Assembly: GCA_900548905.1 (NCBI GenBank)
Contig: URMK01000020.1
Coordinates: 1 to 64,000 of the forward strand
DNA from: an uncultured Lachnospiraceae bacterium
GTDB taxonomy: Bacteria > Bacillota > Clostridia > Lachnospirales > Lachnospiraceae
DNA length: 64,000 nucleotides
Direction of reading: 5' to 3'
Made by a program: the position numbers and the translations under genes. The notes beneath the pieces are model-generated. The model searched no databases. It saw nothing but the letters and a program-made list of their open reading frames with translations, and was not told the DNA's origin. Position 1 is the stretch's first letter; the number at the start of each line of letters is the position of its first letter. Positions 28,089 to 35,887 of this stretch are shown piece after piece.

Positions 28089-28928
28089 CTATTTTATCTT
28101 TCTGATCGATTTTTCAGTAATTTCTATGCGTCCGTTTTTCAGCAGATATCCCACCGCTCTTTTAAATTCGTTTTTGCTCATCTGTGTCTCTCTTTTGATA
28201 ACCTCCGGTGAAGCCTTATCGTTAAAAGGCAGTACTCCGTCGAAGCTCTCAATGAGTTCTATTACCTTCAGGGCATCCGTTTCTATTATGCGGTAAGACT
28301 TGTCCCTTATACTCAGATCCAGCTTGCCGTCCTCATGCACCGCGATCACTCTCGCCTGCACCAGTTCCCCCACCCGCAGCTCGCCGAACATTTCCCTGGG
28401 CGGTATCAATGCGGAATACCTGTCGTCAACCGCTACAAAGGCCCCGAACTGGCGGCTGATTTCATAGAGATGCCCGCTTACCTGGTCATCCTTGTGGTAA
28501 GGGCTGTCCGTCTGCAGATAGTGGTATATTTTCATACTGGCACACAGGCGTCCGCTCTTGTCCACATAAAGCACCACCGGAAAGCTGTCCCCCTCCTGCA
28601 CATGGGTTGTCTGTTCCTTAAAGGGCAGAAACAAATCCTTTTCCAGCCCCCAGTCCAGAAAGGCTCCGAATTTACCGGTCTGGGCCACAGTGAGCACAGC
28701 CACCTCACCCAGGCTCAGCCTGGGCTCTTTGGTGGTGGCTATCAGGCGGTCCTTGGAATCCCGGTACACAAACACGGACAGCGTATCCCCCGTTTCACAG
28801 CCCTCCGGCACCTGTTTCCCGGGAAGGAGCACCTTTTCCTCCCGGTTGTCCTCCGGCGCAAGATAAACGCCGAAATCCACTTTTTTTACTACCATCAGTT
28901 CCTGCATTCTTCCTAATTCAATATGCAT
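28089..28928 (-). CDS. CvfB-like S1 RNA-binding protein
   Basis: Related to S. aureus CvfB and B. subtilis YitL. About 279 residues: three S1-like beta domains (about 1-60, 65-130, 140-205; e.g. GKFGAFLDWGLEKDLFLP) and a C-terminal winged helix (about 215-279). The start ATG at 28928 is chosen because GAGG lies 6 bases upstream, inside the end of the thioesterase gene; two earlier in-frame candidates lack an SD. Probably modulates RNA turnover or translation; the precise role is not evident. Confidence 0.9.
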   Translation of the reverse strand: MHIELGRMQELMVVKKVDFGVYLAPEDNREEKVLLPGKQVPEGCETGDTLSVFVYRDSKDRLIATTKEPRLSLGEVAVLTVAQTGKFGAFLDWGLEKDLFLPFKEQTTHVQEGDSFPVVLYVDKSGRLCASMKIYHYLQTDSPYHKDDQVSGHLYEISRQFGAFVAVDDRYSALIPPREMFGELRVGELVQARVIAVHEDGKLDLSIRDKSYRIIETDALKVIELIESFDGVLPFNDKASPEVIKRETQMSKNEFKRAVGYLLKNGRIEITEKSIRKIK

Positions 28929-28936
28929 ATTCATCC

Positions 28937-29650
28937 TCACTGCTTCTTTTTCCTGAACTCCACAACCGCAAAGGGCTGCCCCTCTTCATCGCAGAGGGAT
29001 ACGCTCACCTGGTTTTCCTGTTCAAATACCTCCGGCACAATACAATCATGAAGCAGAGCCGATTTTCTGTATTCCGCCCGCATCTGCCCAATGGGAAAAT
29101 TCCCGGGGAGATATTCCTGCGCCATATATATATACTGCCCGTTATTTACATGCTGATTACTGTCCAGATGCTGTTTTGCCACCACAAACGGCGCTTTTTG
29201 GCACCCTGCTTCAGGCAGGGCGATTTTGCGCGGCTCATAATCCATGGACAGCTTCTGCTCCAGGCAGTACGCCGCCAGCATTTCCTGCGTGGGACGAACC
29301 GGCCTTCCCGCTTTCCTGTCCATCAGGCTCCAGATGGAATTCGCCCGGATTATGATTTCCCCGGCCTCATCCCTGATAAAAAAATTACGATACCCCATGA
29401 AACCCTTAAATTCATAGGGATATGTCCCGACTGTTATATTGTCACACAATTTGGGATATCTGTCTATCACAATCTGCCAGTATGACATCACCCATACCAT
29501 GTTCCGCTCTTCCAGATAATCGATCCCGACCCCCAGCTGCTCTGAATGAAAAGTGGAGCAGTCCTGAAAATAATCCACCACCGATGCTATGCTTAATTTC
29601 CGCTCCGGGTCCAGTTCACTGTAGCGTACCCTGCTTTGAAATGTGTACAT
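28937..29650 (-). CDS. Acyl-ACP thioesterase
   Basis: Hydrolyses acyl-ACP to free fatty acid. The 237-residue product contains two tandem hotdog domains. The C-terminal one has DSNQHVNNGQYIYMAQEYLP, matching the Asn/His active-site region of FatA/FatB-type and bacterial acyl-ACP thioesterases. A strong GGAGGAGG SD lies before the ATG. First gene of a thioesterase-cvfB-CPBP operon. Confidence 0.92.
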   Translation of the reverse strand: MYTFQSRVRYSELDPERKLSIASVVDYFQDCSTFHSEQLGVGIDYLEERNMVWVMSYWQIVIDRYPKLCDNITVGTYPYEFKGFMGYRNFFIRDEAGEIIIRANSIWSLMDRKAGRPVRPTQEMLAAYCLEQKLSMDYEPRKIALPEAGCQKAPFVVAKQHLDSNQHVNNGQYIYMAQEYLPGNFPIGQMRAEYRKSALLHDCIVPEVFEQENQVSVSLCDEEGQPFAVVEFRKKKQ

Positions 29651-29751
29651 ATATTTATGCCTCCTCCCGGCCTGTCTGCCGTTTACCCTGAAAACATATT
29701 ATACCCCAGGTTCCCGGCACTTTCAACTTTTGTTCTGTTCGAGATGTATAT

Positions 29752-29782
29752 GCAATATGCTATAGTTCATAAAGCATATTGC
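29752..29782. promoter_or_regulatory. Inverted repeat, candidate operator between thioesterase and XRE genes
   Basis: GCAATATGC (29752-29760) and GCATATTGC (29774-29782) are a perfect 9-bp inverted repeat with a 13-base spacer holding TATAGT, a possible -10 element. It lies in the divergent region about 55 bases before the XRE start and could be its autoregulatory site. Confidence 0.45.
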
Positions 29783-29836
29783 CGCTTCTTTTTTATTTTG
29801 ATTCCTTCTATTCTTTTTATACAGGGAGGGCATGCT

Positions 29837-30223
29837 ATGGCAGAAAAAACGACCAATACCACTACAGAACAGATTATTGTTCAGATTTCCCGCAATGTTA
29901 AAAAATACCGGCTTATGCGCAAAATGACCCAGTTTGATCTTGCTTCGGCCATAGGCATTGAAGCGCAGTATTACGGTCAGCTGGAGCGGGGAGAACGTCA
30001 TTTTCAAATCGACAAGATTATCAAAATCTGCAGCGTACTGCAGGTGGGCATCCAGGATCTGGTGGATATCACTCCCGTGGATTCCTCCAGAAAAGCCTCC
30101 GCCAAAAACACGCTGGAGAGGCTTCTTCCATTATTGGGTTCCTGCACCGATACCGGACTGTCGGAGGAACAGCTTCTTGCTCTGGAAAAATTCATAACGG
30201 AAATTCTTCCTTTGATAAAATAA
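29837..30223 (+). CDS. XRE-family transcriptional regulator
   Basis: Small DNA-binding regulator of 128 residues on the plus strand, divergent from the thioesterase operon. The HTH_3 domain spans about residues 15-72 (MTQFDLASAIGIEAQYYGQLERG), followed by a short C-terminal helical region. A strong GGGAGGG lies 6 bases before the ATG; the frame is open further upstream, but that region is AT-rich and holds the inverted repeat. Targets are unknown. Confidence 0.88.
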   Translation: MAEKTTNTTTEQIIVQISRNVKKYRLMRKMTQFDLASAIGIEAQYYGQLERGERHFQIDKIIKICSVLQVGIQDLVDITPVDSSRKASAKNTLERLLPLLGSCTDTGLSEEQLLALEKFITEILPLIK

Positions 30224-30260
30224 GTGTCCTCGCTTCAACTGTCTTATGCCTGGTACATAT

Positions 30261-30295
30261 AAAATAACCCGATGGAATATATCCATCGGGTTTTC
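30261..30295. terminator. Bidirectional terminator between XRE gene and tRNA-Gln
   Basis: AACCCGATGGA (30266-30276) pairs with TCCATCGGGTT (30282-30292); T-rich tracts follow on both strands. It can stop the XRE transcript (plus) and the tRNA transcript (minus). Confidence 0.85.
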
Positions 30296-30299
30296 TGAA

Positions 30300-30371
30300 C
30301 AGGGCTACAAGGATTCGAACCTTGAAATGACGGAGTCAGAGTCCGTTGCCTTACCGTTTGGCGATAGCCCT
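30300..30371 (-). tRNA. tRNA-Gln (anticodon CUG)
   Basis: Cloverleaf: acceptor AGGGCTA/TAGCCCT, D stem GCC/GGC, anticodon stem ACGGA/TCCGT with loop CTCTGAC (anticodon CTG, reading CAG), and T arm CAAGG-TTCGAAT-CCTTG. The discriminator base is G; CCA is not encoded. It lies beside, but is not cotranscribed with, glutamine synthetase. Confidence 0.95.
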
Positions 30372-30410
30372 ATATTTTGGACAAGCTTTTTTAGCGGCTT
30401 GCAAGAATAG

Positions 30411-30439
30411 ATTATATATGATTCCCACCACTTTTGCAA
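30411..30439 (-). promoter_or_regulatory. Promoter of tRNA-Gln
   Basis: TTGCAA (30434-30439), 17-base spacer, consensus TATAAT (30411-30416) on the minus strand; the tRNA begins about 40 bases downstream. Confidence 0.8.
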
Positions 30440-30520
30440 GTACTTTTTTTATATTTTTCCATTTTTTTAAATTTCTGCAAAAACCGGCATAAAATGCCCT
30501 TTTCCGCAGCTTTTTGCCAT

Positions 30521-30550
30521 GCGGCCCCGCCGGATAAACAGCGGGGCCGC
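30521..30550. other. Perfect GC-rich hairpin after glnN
   Basis: GCGGCCCCGC and GCGGGGCCGC form a 10-bp perfect stem with a 10-base loop, 20 bases after the glnN stop. No T run follows on either strand, so it may be a 3'-end stabiliser rather than an intrinsic terminator. Confidence 0.6.
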
Positions 30551-30569
30551 ACACAAGGTTGGGGAACCT

Positions 30570-32681
30570 CTATACCTCAAACATCAAATCACCGTAGGTA
30601 GGGAACGGCCAGTCTTCCTTATCCATCATCATTTCCAGTTCATCTGCCGGCGCCCTCAGGGCATCCATGGCAGGTATCACCAGATCCTTATAACGGAATG
30701 CCTGTTCCTTCATATCCTCTATGGAAGAAGCCGCCGCTTCCTCCTTCTGCAGGACGGTCAGGGCTTCCTTCATTTCGGTAAGCTTGCTGTTTACCTTCAC
30801 AAGCAGCTCCAGCTGTACCACCGGCTCCACGCCCGCCGCCTTCACATCCAGAACCGTTTTCGCCAGCTTCCGGCTGTATTCCACCACTGCAGGGATTATC
30901 TGCTTGGAAGCCATATCAATCATGGTAAGAGCCTCAATATTAATACTCTTTGCATATATCTCATATATAATTTCTTCCCGGGATTCCAGCTCGGCTCTGG
31001 TGAAAATATGGAATCTTTCAAACAGCTGCACCGCTTTTTCCTTAGTCAGCGTATTGGCGGCTTCAATCATGGATTTGATATTGGGAAGCCCTCTTCTCGC
31101 CGCTTCCGCCACCCATTCATCGGAATAGCCGTTCCCGTTGAAAATTATCCGGTGATGCTCGGTCATATACTGCTTTATCAAATCATGTACAGCCATATCG
31201 AAGTCATCCGCTTTTTCCAGGATATCGGCGGCTTCACAGAAGGCTTCGGCGACGATGGCATTCAGTGTGGTATTGGGGCTTGCAATGGAATCTGCGGAAC
31301 CCACCATACGGAATTCAAATTTATTACCGGTAAATGCAAAGGGCGATGTCCGGTTTCTGTCTGTGGCATCCTTCGGCAGATCCGGCAGGGTGGAAACACC
31401 CGTCATCAGCTTGCCGCCCAGGAGACAGGATTTGGCTTCTCCGGTTTCAATCAGCTGTCTTACCACATCTTCCAGCTGTTCCCCTAAAAATACGGAAATA
31501 ATAGCCGGCGGCGCTTCATTGGCTCCCAGTCTGTGGTCATTCCCCACATCCGCCGCGCTCTGGCGGAGCAGATCCGCATGGATATCAACAGCCTTCAGGA
31601 TACATGCCAGAACCAGCAGGAACTGTATGTTTTCATTGGGGGTTTCACCGGGATCCAGCATATTCATGCCGTCGTCCGTGGTGATGGACCAGTTGTTATG
31701 TTTGCCGGAACCGTTCACGCCCGCAAAGGGCTTTTCATTCAGCAGGCACCGTAAGCCATGACGTTCCGCTACTTTTTTCATTGTTTCCATGATTATCTGG
31801 TTGTGATCCACCGCAATATTGGCTGTTTCGTAAATCGGGGCCAGCTCATGCTGTGCGGGAGCCACCTCGTTATGCTGCGTCTTGGCCGTCACGCCCAGCT
31901 TCCACAGCTCCACATTCAGATCCTTCATGAAGGCACCGATACGTTCCCTGATGACGCCGAAGTAATGATCCTCCAGTTCCTGTCCCTTGGGTGCCGGTGC
32001 GCCGAACAGGGTACGGCCTGCAAATATCAGATCCTGTCTCTTTAAGTATTTCTGACGATCGACCAGGAAATATTCCTGTTCCGGCCCAACGGAGGCCGTC
32101 ACTTTGGTCGCTCTCGTATTTCCAAAAAGCTTCGCTATACGCAGCGCCTGTTCGCTTATTGCTTCCATGGAACGAAGCAGAGGGGTCTTTTTATCCAGCG
32201 CTTCCCCTGTATAGGAACAGAAGGCGGTGGGGATACAGAGAATCACGCCCGTGGCATCTTCCTTGAGAAAAGCCGGGGATGTAATATCCCATGCGGTATA
32301 CCCTCTGGCTTCAAACGTGGCGCGCAGGCCGCCGGAAGGGAAGGAAGAAGCATCCGGCTCTCCTTTAATCAGTTCTTTCCCGGAAAATTCCATCAGCATT
32401 TTTCCATTCTCATCCGGATGCCCGATAAAGGAATCATGCTTTTCCGCAGTAATGCCTGTCAGCGGCTGGAACCAGTGGGTATAATGCGTCGCGCCGTTTT
32501 CAACAGCCCAGTCTTTCATGGCCTTTGCCACAATGTCTGCGGTAGCAAGAGAAAGCTCCCCGCCCTGGTCCATAACCTTCTTCACCTCTTTGAATACATT
32601 CTTGGGAAGACGCTCTCTCATAGTTCCCAGGTTGAATACATTTTCACCGAAAATTGCTTCCACATTCAGAACTTCGCTCAT
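30570..32681 (-). CDS. glnN: Type III glutamine synthetase
   Basis: ATP-dependent synthesis of glutamine from glutamate and ammonia. About 703 residues, the size of GSIII and much longer than GSI. Visible motifs include the N-terminal GSIII region (FGENVFNLGTMRERLP), the nucleotide/glutamate-binding core (EVAPAQHELAPIYE, GVNGSGKHNNWSI) and NRTSPFAFTGNKFEFRM. The start is the ATG at 32681, 5 bases after GGAGG; a longer frame exists but lacks an SD. The leader is complex (see 32765-33011). Confidence 0.96.
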   Translation of the reverse strand: MSEVLNVEAIFGENVFNLGTMRERLPKNVFKEVKKVMDQGGELSLATADIVAKAMKDWAVENGATHYTHWFQPLTGITAEKHDSFIGHPDENGKMLMEFSGKELIKGEPDASSFPSGGLRATFEARGYTAWDITSPAFLKEDATGVILCIPTAFCSYTGEALDKKTPLLRSMEAISEQALRIAKLFGNTRATKVTASVGPEQEYFLVDRQKYLKRQDLIFAGRTLFGAPAPKGQELEDHYFGVIRERIGAFMKDLNVELWKLGVTAKTQHNEVAPAQHELAPIYETANIAVDHNQIIMETMKKVAERHGLRCLLNEKPFAGVNGSGKHNNWSITTDDGMNMLDPGETPNENIQFLLVLACILKAVDIHADLLRQSAADVGNDHRLGANEAPPAIISVFLGEQLEDVVRQLIETGEAKSCLLGGKLMTGVSTLPDLPKDATDRNRTSPFAFTGNKFEFRMVGSADSIASPNTTLNAIVAEAFCEAADILEKADDFDMAVHDLIKQYMTEHHRIIFNGNGYSDEWVAEAARRGLPNIKSMIEAANTLTKEKAVQLFERFHIFTRAELESREEIIYEIYAKSINIEALTMIDMASKQIIPAVVEYSRKLAKTVLDVKAAGVEPVVQLELLVKVNSKLTEMKEALTVLQKEEAAASSIEDMKEQAFRYKDLVIPAMDALRAPADELEMMMDKEDWPFPTYGDLMFEV

Positions 32682-32731
32682 TTTATCCTCCATTCCGCCG
32701 CCGCGAAGTACGGCTCTCTCTCCCATTTTTT

Positions 32732-32758
32732 GTAACTGTTCAGCACCTTCGCAGTTAC
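32732..32758. repeat. GTAACT palindromic repeat, copy 1
   Basis: A 27-base unit with perfect 7-base ends GTAACTG/CAGTTAC. It is 24/27 identical to the reverse complement of 53646-53672. It starts 6 bases after the stop of the 45-codon frame at 32765-32902, on the minus strand. Confidence 0.65.
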
Positions 32759-32764
32759 GGCTTT

Positions 32765-32902
32765 TTACGTCTGCAGCCCGCAGGCATCGCTTATTTCAAT
32801 CTGCCGGCTCCCCTGCCGGGAAGCCTCCCGCAGAGCGTGTTTGAACATTGCTTTCCGCAAAGCGGGCAAACGAACCGTCAAACACACTTTAGTTTTCTGC
32901 AT
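32765..32902 (-). CDS. Possible 45-residue small protein in the glnN leader
   Basis: Minus-strand frame MQKTKVCLTVRLPALR onward, ending SDACGLQT; basic and helix-prone, with no recognised family. It overlaps a second short frame (32889-32945, beginning MNEGVPKGFL) that has a weak SD. The two frames differ by one base at a run of eight T, so a one-base slip would fuse them into a 59-residue product. It may be a degraded or repeat-borne small gene rather than an expressed one. Confidence 0.3.
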   Translation of the reverse strand: MQKTKVCLTVRLPALRKAMFKHALREASRQGSRQIEISDACGLQT

Positions 32903-32934
32903 AAAAAAAATGTCCCAAAAACCCTTTTGGAACA
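32901..32934 (-). terminator. Terminator-like hairpin in the glnN leader
   Basis: On the minus strand TTCCAAAAGGGTTTTTGGGA forms a hairpin followed by a run of eight T. It lies downstream of a candidate promoter and about 220 bases before glnN, so it could attenuate glnN or simply end a short RNA. The same bases encode the 32889-32945 frame, so the structure may belong to a repeat. Confidence 0.5.
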
Positions 32935-32982
32935 CCTTCGTTCATGATACCTGCCAATATGAAAACTGCTTTCGTTTTCTAT

Positions 32983-33011
32983 AAGATACCTTAAAACTCT
33001 AAAAAAAGCAA
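32983..33011 (-). promoter_or_regulatory. Candidate promoter of the glnN leader
   Basis: TTGCTT (33006-33011), 17 bases, TATCTT (32983-32988). A small inverted repeat GAAAAC/GTTTTC (32961-32979) covers the expected transcription start and could be an operator. Confidence 0.5.
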
Positions 33012-33135
33012 GTAAAAGTTTTAAAAATTTTCACACCGTAATTCGCTTGCTCGGATAAGGGATCTTTTATCATGAAGGGGAAGGAAGCCGGGTTTTTCAA
33101 TCTATATTACCACAACTTTTTTCCCCTTGCATTAA

Positions 33136-33165
33136 AAAAATAAAAAACCTGGCCGCCCGCAGGTC
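33136..33165 (-). terminator. Weak terminator after the U32 gene
   Basis: ACCTG/CAGGT stem followed by TTTTTTATTTTTTT on the minus strand, immediately after the U32 stop. Stem is short; the T tract is strong. Confidence 0.5.
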
Positions 33166-33169
33166 CGGC

Positions 33170-34420
33170 TTATCCGTTTGCCGGTGTCCCGCTCTTCACT
33201 CTGAGAATATCATACCTGTCGGGGCTTTCAGACAGCTCCAGATACAGAACCTGTTTGGGATGGGGCGCACTTTCCATTTCCGTTCCTTCTTCATCTGCTA
33301 TCCGTAACACCCTGACCGGAATATTCCTGCCGTCCGGTTTCATGATCTCAATAGTGTCCCCTTTACAGAACTTATTCCTCTGTTCGATCCTCGTAAGGCC
33401 TTCCCTGCATTCCCCGACGGTCCCCAGATAGATGTACTCATTCACATACGTATTGCTGTCGTATATCTGCCCGCCTTCGGAGGGCTTTCCAAAATAAAAA
33501 CCGGTGGTAAACTGCCGGTAGGTACACTTGGAAATTTCGGTCTGATACCACTGCCGGTTTCTGCGGTATTCTTCCTCCGACCGGAAATAATCATCGATAG
33601 CTTTCCTGTACGTACGGGCCACAGTTGCCACATATAAAGCTGTTTTCATTCTGCCTTCTATTTTAAAACTGTCAATCCCGGCATCCGCCAGCTCCGGTAT
33701 ATAATCAATCATACACAGATCCTTGGAATTAAAGATAAACGTTCCTCTTTCGTTCTCATAGACCGGCAGATACTCTCCCGGACGGCTCTCTTCCATAACT
33801 GCATATTTCCAACGGCAGGGATGGGTGCATTCTCCCTGGTTGGCATCCCGGCCGGTAAAATAATTGCTGAGAAGGCATCTTCCGGAATAGGAAATACACA
33901 TTGCCCCGTGCACAAAGCTTTCTATTTCCATGTCCTCGGGAATCTTTTCCCGGATTTCCTTTATTTCCGCAAGGGAAAGCTCTCTGGCGGAAACCACTCT
34001 TTTAGCCCCCTGCTCCCACCAGAAACGATAGGTCAAGTAATTGGTATTGTTGGCCTGGGTGGAAATATGGATTTCCGCCTCCGGCCACTCCTCCCTGGCA
34101 AGGGTAAACATGCCGGGATCCGAGATAATCAGCGCATCCGGCCCTATTTCCTTCAATTCCCTGAAGTATGCCCTGGCCCCGTCCAAATCCCCGTTATGGG
34201 CCAGGATGTTCGCCGTCACATACACCCTGGTATTATGCGCATGGGCAAACCGGATTCCTTCCGCCATATCCTCCCGGGAAAAATTCTTTGCCTTTGCCCT
34301 CAGCCCAAAAGCCTCTCCACCAATATATACCGCATCGGCTCCAAAAATAACCGCCGTTTTCAGCACTTCCAGATTGCTTGCCGGAATGAGAAGCTCCGGC
34401 TTCCTGTTCTTATCCTTCAT
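33170..34420 (-). CDS. Peptidase U32 family protein (TrhP/RlhA-like RNA hydroxylation factor)
   Basis: Though named for a peptidase, U32 proteins of this type are known to be needed for prephenate-dependent hydroxylation of tRNA U34 (TrhP) or 23S rRNA (RlhA). The 416-residue product has the family signature in HGAMCISYSGRCLLSN and cysteines C-x-HPC (GECTHPCRWKY). It follows trmR by 11 bases; TrmR methylates 5-hydroxyuridine, so the pair could build 5-methoxyuridine at tRNA position 34. Only one U32 gene is present, whereas B. subtilis has two in tandem. Confidence 0.9.
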   Translation of the reverse strand: MKDKNRKPELLIPASNLEVLKTAVIFGADAVYIGGEAFGLRAKAKNFSREDMAEGIRFAHAHNTRVYVTANILAHNGDLDGARAYFRELKEIGPDALIISDPGMFTLAREEWPEAEIHISTQANNTNYLTYRFWWEQGAKRVVSARELSLAEIKEIREKIPEDMEIESFVHGAMCISYSGRCLLSNYFTGRDANQGECTHPCRWKYAVMEESRPGEYLPVYENERGTFIFNSKDLCMIDYIPELADAGIDSFKIEGRMKTALYVATVARTYRKAIDDYFRSEEEYRRNRQWYQTEISKCTYRQFTTGFYFGKPSEGGQIYDSNTYVNEYIYLGTVGECREGLTRIEQRNKFCKGDTIEIMKPDGRNIPVRVLRIADEEGTEMESAPHPKQVLYLELSESPDRYDILRVKSGTPANG

Positions 34421-34431
34421 GTATCTCCTCC

Positions 34432-35139
34432 TTAGGAACCCAGTTTCTTACCCGCTTCCTCCCGGGGCTGCTGCTCCTGCAGTCCGCACCCGTACCGGGA
34501 AGCCTTAATGCTGACGGCCACGCCGTCCCCCACCGGAAGCACCGAGGTCACCAGCGCAGGGTTATGCTTCAATTCATAAAGATATTCCCGCATTCTGGCA
34601 TGTATGGTTCTGTCCCGCCTGGTCACGGCATACCTGGATTCCAGGATATTCCCGTCCTGAAGAACGTTATCCGACACCATCATCCCTCCCTCGCGCAGAA
34701 GCCGCAGGACGTCCGGAAGGAAATTCATATACTGCCCCTTGGCGGCATCCATAAATATAAAATCATAGCTGCCGTCCAGCTTTTTCAGCGCCAGCGCCGC
34801 ATCCTCCGCTATGAGGTGTATACAGCCGCTCTTCCCAAATCGCCTGAAATTCTCCAGCGCCACGGGGATCCGTTTCTCATATTTTTCTATCGTTGTGATC
34901 TGACAGCCCTCCGGCGCGTATTCACTCATACAAAGAGCAGAAAAACCAACTGCCGTTCCCACCTCCAGAATCCGTTCCGGCCGGTTAGCCGCTATCAGCG
35001 TCCTTAACAGGCTTTGGGTTTCTGTGCGGATAATCGGCACATTGGTTTTTCTTGCTTCCTTTTCCAGTTCATTCAGATATGCCGGATTCCCTGTGTCCAG
35101 AGAATTGATGAAGGCCGTCAGGCGCTCATCCGTTATCAT
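34432..35139 (-). CDS. trmR: tRNA 5-hydroxyuridine methyltransferase TrmR (O-methyltransferase family 3)
   Basis: SAM-dependent class I methyltransferase, 235 residues. SAM motif I is ILEVGTAVGFSALCM, the acidic motif is IFMDAAKGQYMNF and the DNVL region is MVSDNVLQDGN. The start ATG at 35139 has AAGGAG 9 bases upstream, within the end of the MltG-like gene, so the two overlap by 14 bases. Gene order (MltG-like, TrmR, U32) matches yrrL-yrrM-yrrN of Bacillus, supporting TrmR over catechol methyltransferase. Confidence 0.88.
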   Translation of the reverse strand: MITDERLTAFINSLDTGNPAYLNELEKEARKTNVPIIRTETQSLLRTLIAANRPERILEVGTAVGFSALCMSEYAPEGCQITTIEKYEKRIPVALENFRRFGKSGCIHLIAEDAALALKKLDGSYDFIFMDAAKGQYMNFLPDVLRLLREGGMMVSDNVLQDGNILESRYAVTRRDRTIHARMREYLYELKHNPALVTSVLPVGDGVAVSIKASRYGCGLQEQQPREEAGKKLGS

Positions 35140-35521
35140 TGTCTGCGTCTCCTTCATCCGAAGAGGCCGCCATGGTCTGTATCATTTCTTCCGATGTCAT
35201 TGCCGTATTAAGTGTATAGGTACCGGCTTTCACGCCCTCCTTATACCCTGCCAGTTTTTCCTGCAGCACGAAAAGCCCCGCATCCCGGATAAGGCCTGCC
35301 GATTCCATTTTATCAGCAATATCCTTCATACTGTCTTCACTGCTTACCGTTATCACGATATCCGTTCCCGGCGCATCCTCCATGGGAGGTTCTCCGAAGA
35401 TTCTCTCCCCATAGGAAAAAGCCATGCTGCCGAGCCGGTAAATAACCATTACCACCAGGATTATTACAACAATTTTCACCACGGAATATACAGCAAATCC
35501 CGCTGCCTCTTTTTTCTTCAT
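35126..35521 (-). CDS. MltG-like membrane protein lacking the catalytic domain
   Basis: 131 residues: an N-terminal transmembrane helix (about 14-34) followed by a LysM-like/YceG N-terminal fold (VTVSS..MKDIADKMESAGLIRDAGLFVL, KAGTYTLNTAMT). It ends in an acidic tail where full MltG (about 340 residues) carries its catalytic Glu domain. It sits exactly in the yrrL position upstream of trmR, so it is likely a reduced MltG homologue rather than a random fragment. The frame ends cleanly and no downstream catalytic remnant is visible. Confidence 0.75.
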   Translation of the reverse strand: MKKKEAAGFAVYSVVKIVVIILVVMVIYRLGSMAFSYGERIFGEPPMEDAPGTDIVITVSSEDSMKDIADKMESAGLIRDAGLFVLQEKLAGYKEGVKAGTYTLNTAMTSEEMIQTMAASSDEGDADNDNG

Positions 35522-35539
35522 TGACGTTTCCTTTCCTTC

Positions 35540-35863
35540 CTACTCAAAATCCATCGCTTCCGCCAGTTTTACATCAATCTCCTGCATCATGCGGCAAAAA
35601 GCGAGTTCGGCATCAAGGAACTCTTCGACCAACGGGTCTTCCCTGAATTTCTCATATTCTCTCTCAAAATCATCCAGCTTGTCAAGTAAATCTTCTGTTT
35701 GGACAGAATTTTGTAATTCAAAGTTACGAACCCGGTATTCGTCAATTTTTTCTCTCATATCACCGGAATTATCCACCCGCTCACTTTGCCTGCGGTATTC
35801 CCGGTAAACTTCAGATTCCTTTACAGCTTGGGCAAGCTGCTCCAGAGCCTCCTGTACTTCCAT
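35540..35863 (-). CDS. YlbF/YmcA family regulator
   Basis: 107-residue, nearly all-helical acidic protein (EVQEALEQLAQAVKESEVY..) of the YlbF family. In Bacillus, YlbF-YmcA-YaaT forms a complex that tunes RNase Y activity. Its place directly after RNase J strengthens an RNA-turnover role. The ATG at 35863 is chosen though the SD is weak; a GTG at 35884 is possible. Confidence 0.82.
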   Translation of the reverse strand: MEVQEALEQLAQAVKESEVYREYRRQSERVDNSGDMREKIDEYRVRNFELQNSVQTEDLLDKLDDFEREYEKFREDPLVEEFLDAELAFCRMMQEIDVKLAEAMDFE

Positions 35864-35887
35864 CGTTTCTACACAACCTTTCACGTT

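Noticed and set aside
32682..33169. T-box or glutamine riboswitch ahead of glnN
   Set aside because: No T-box sequence (AGGGTGGNACCGCG) and no glnA-type motif was found; only the hairpin and promoter could be supported.
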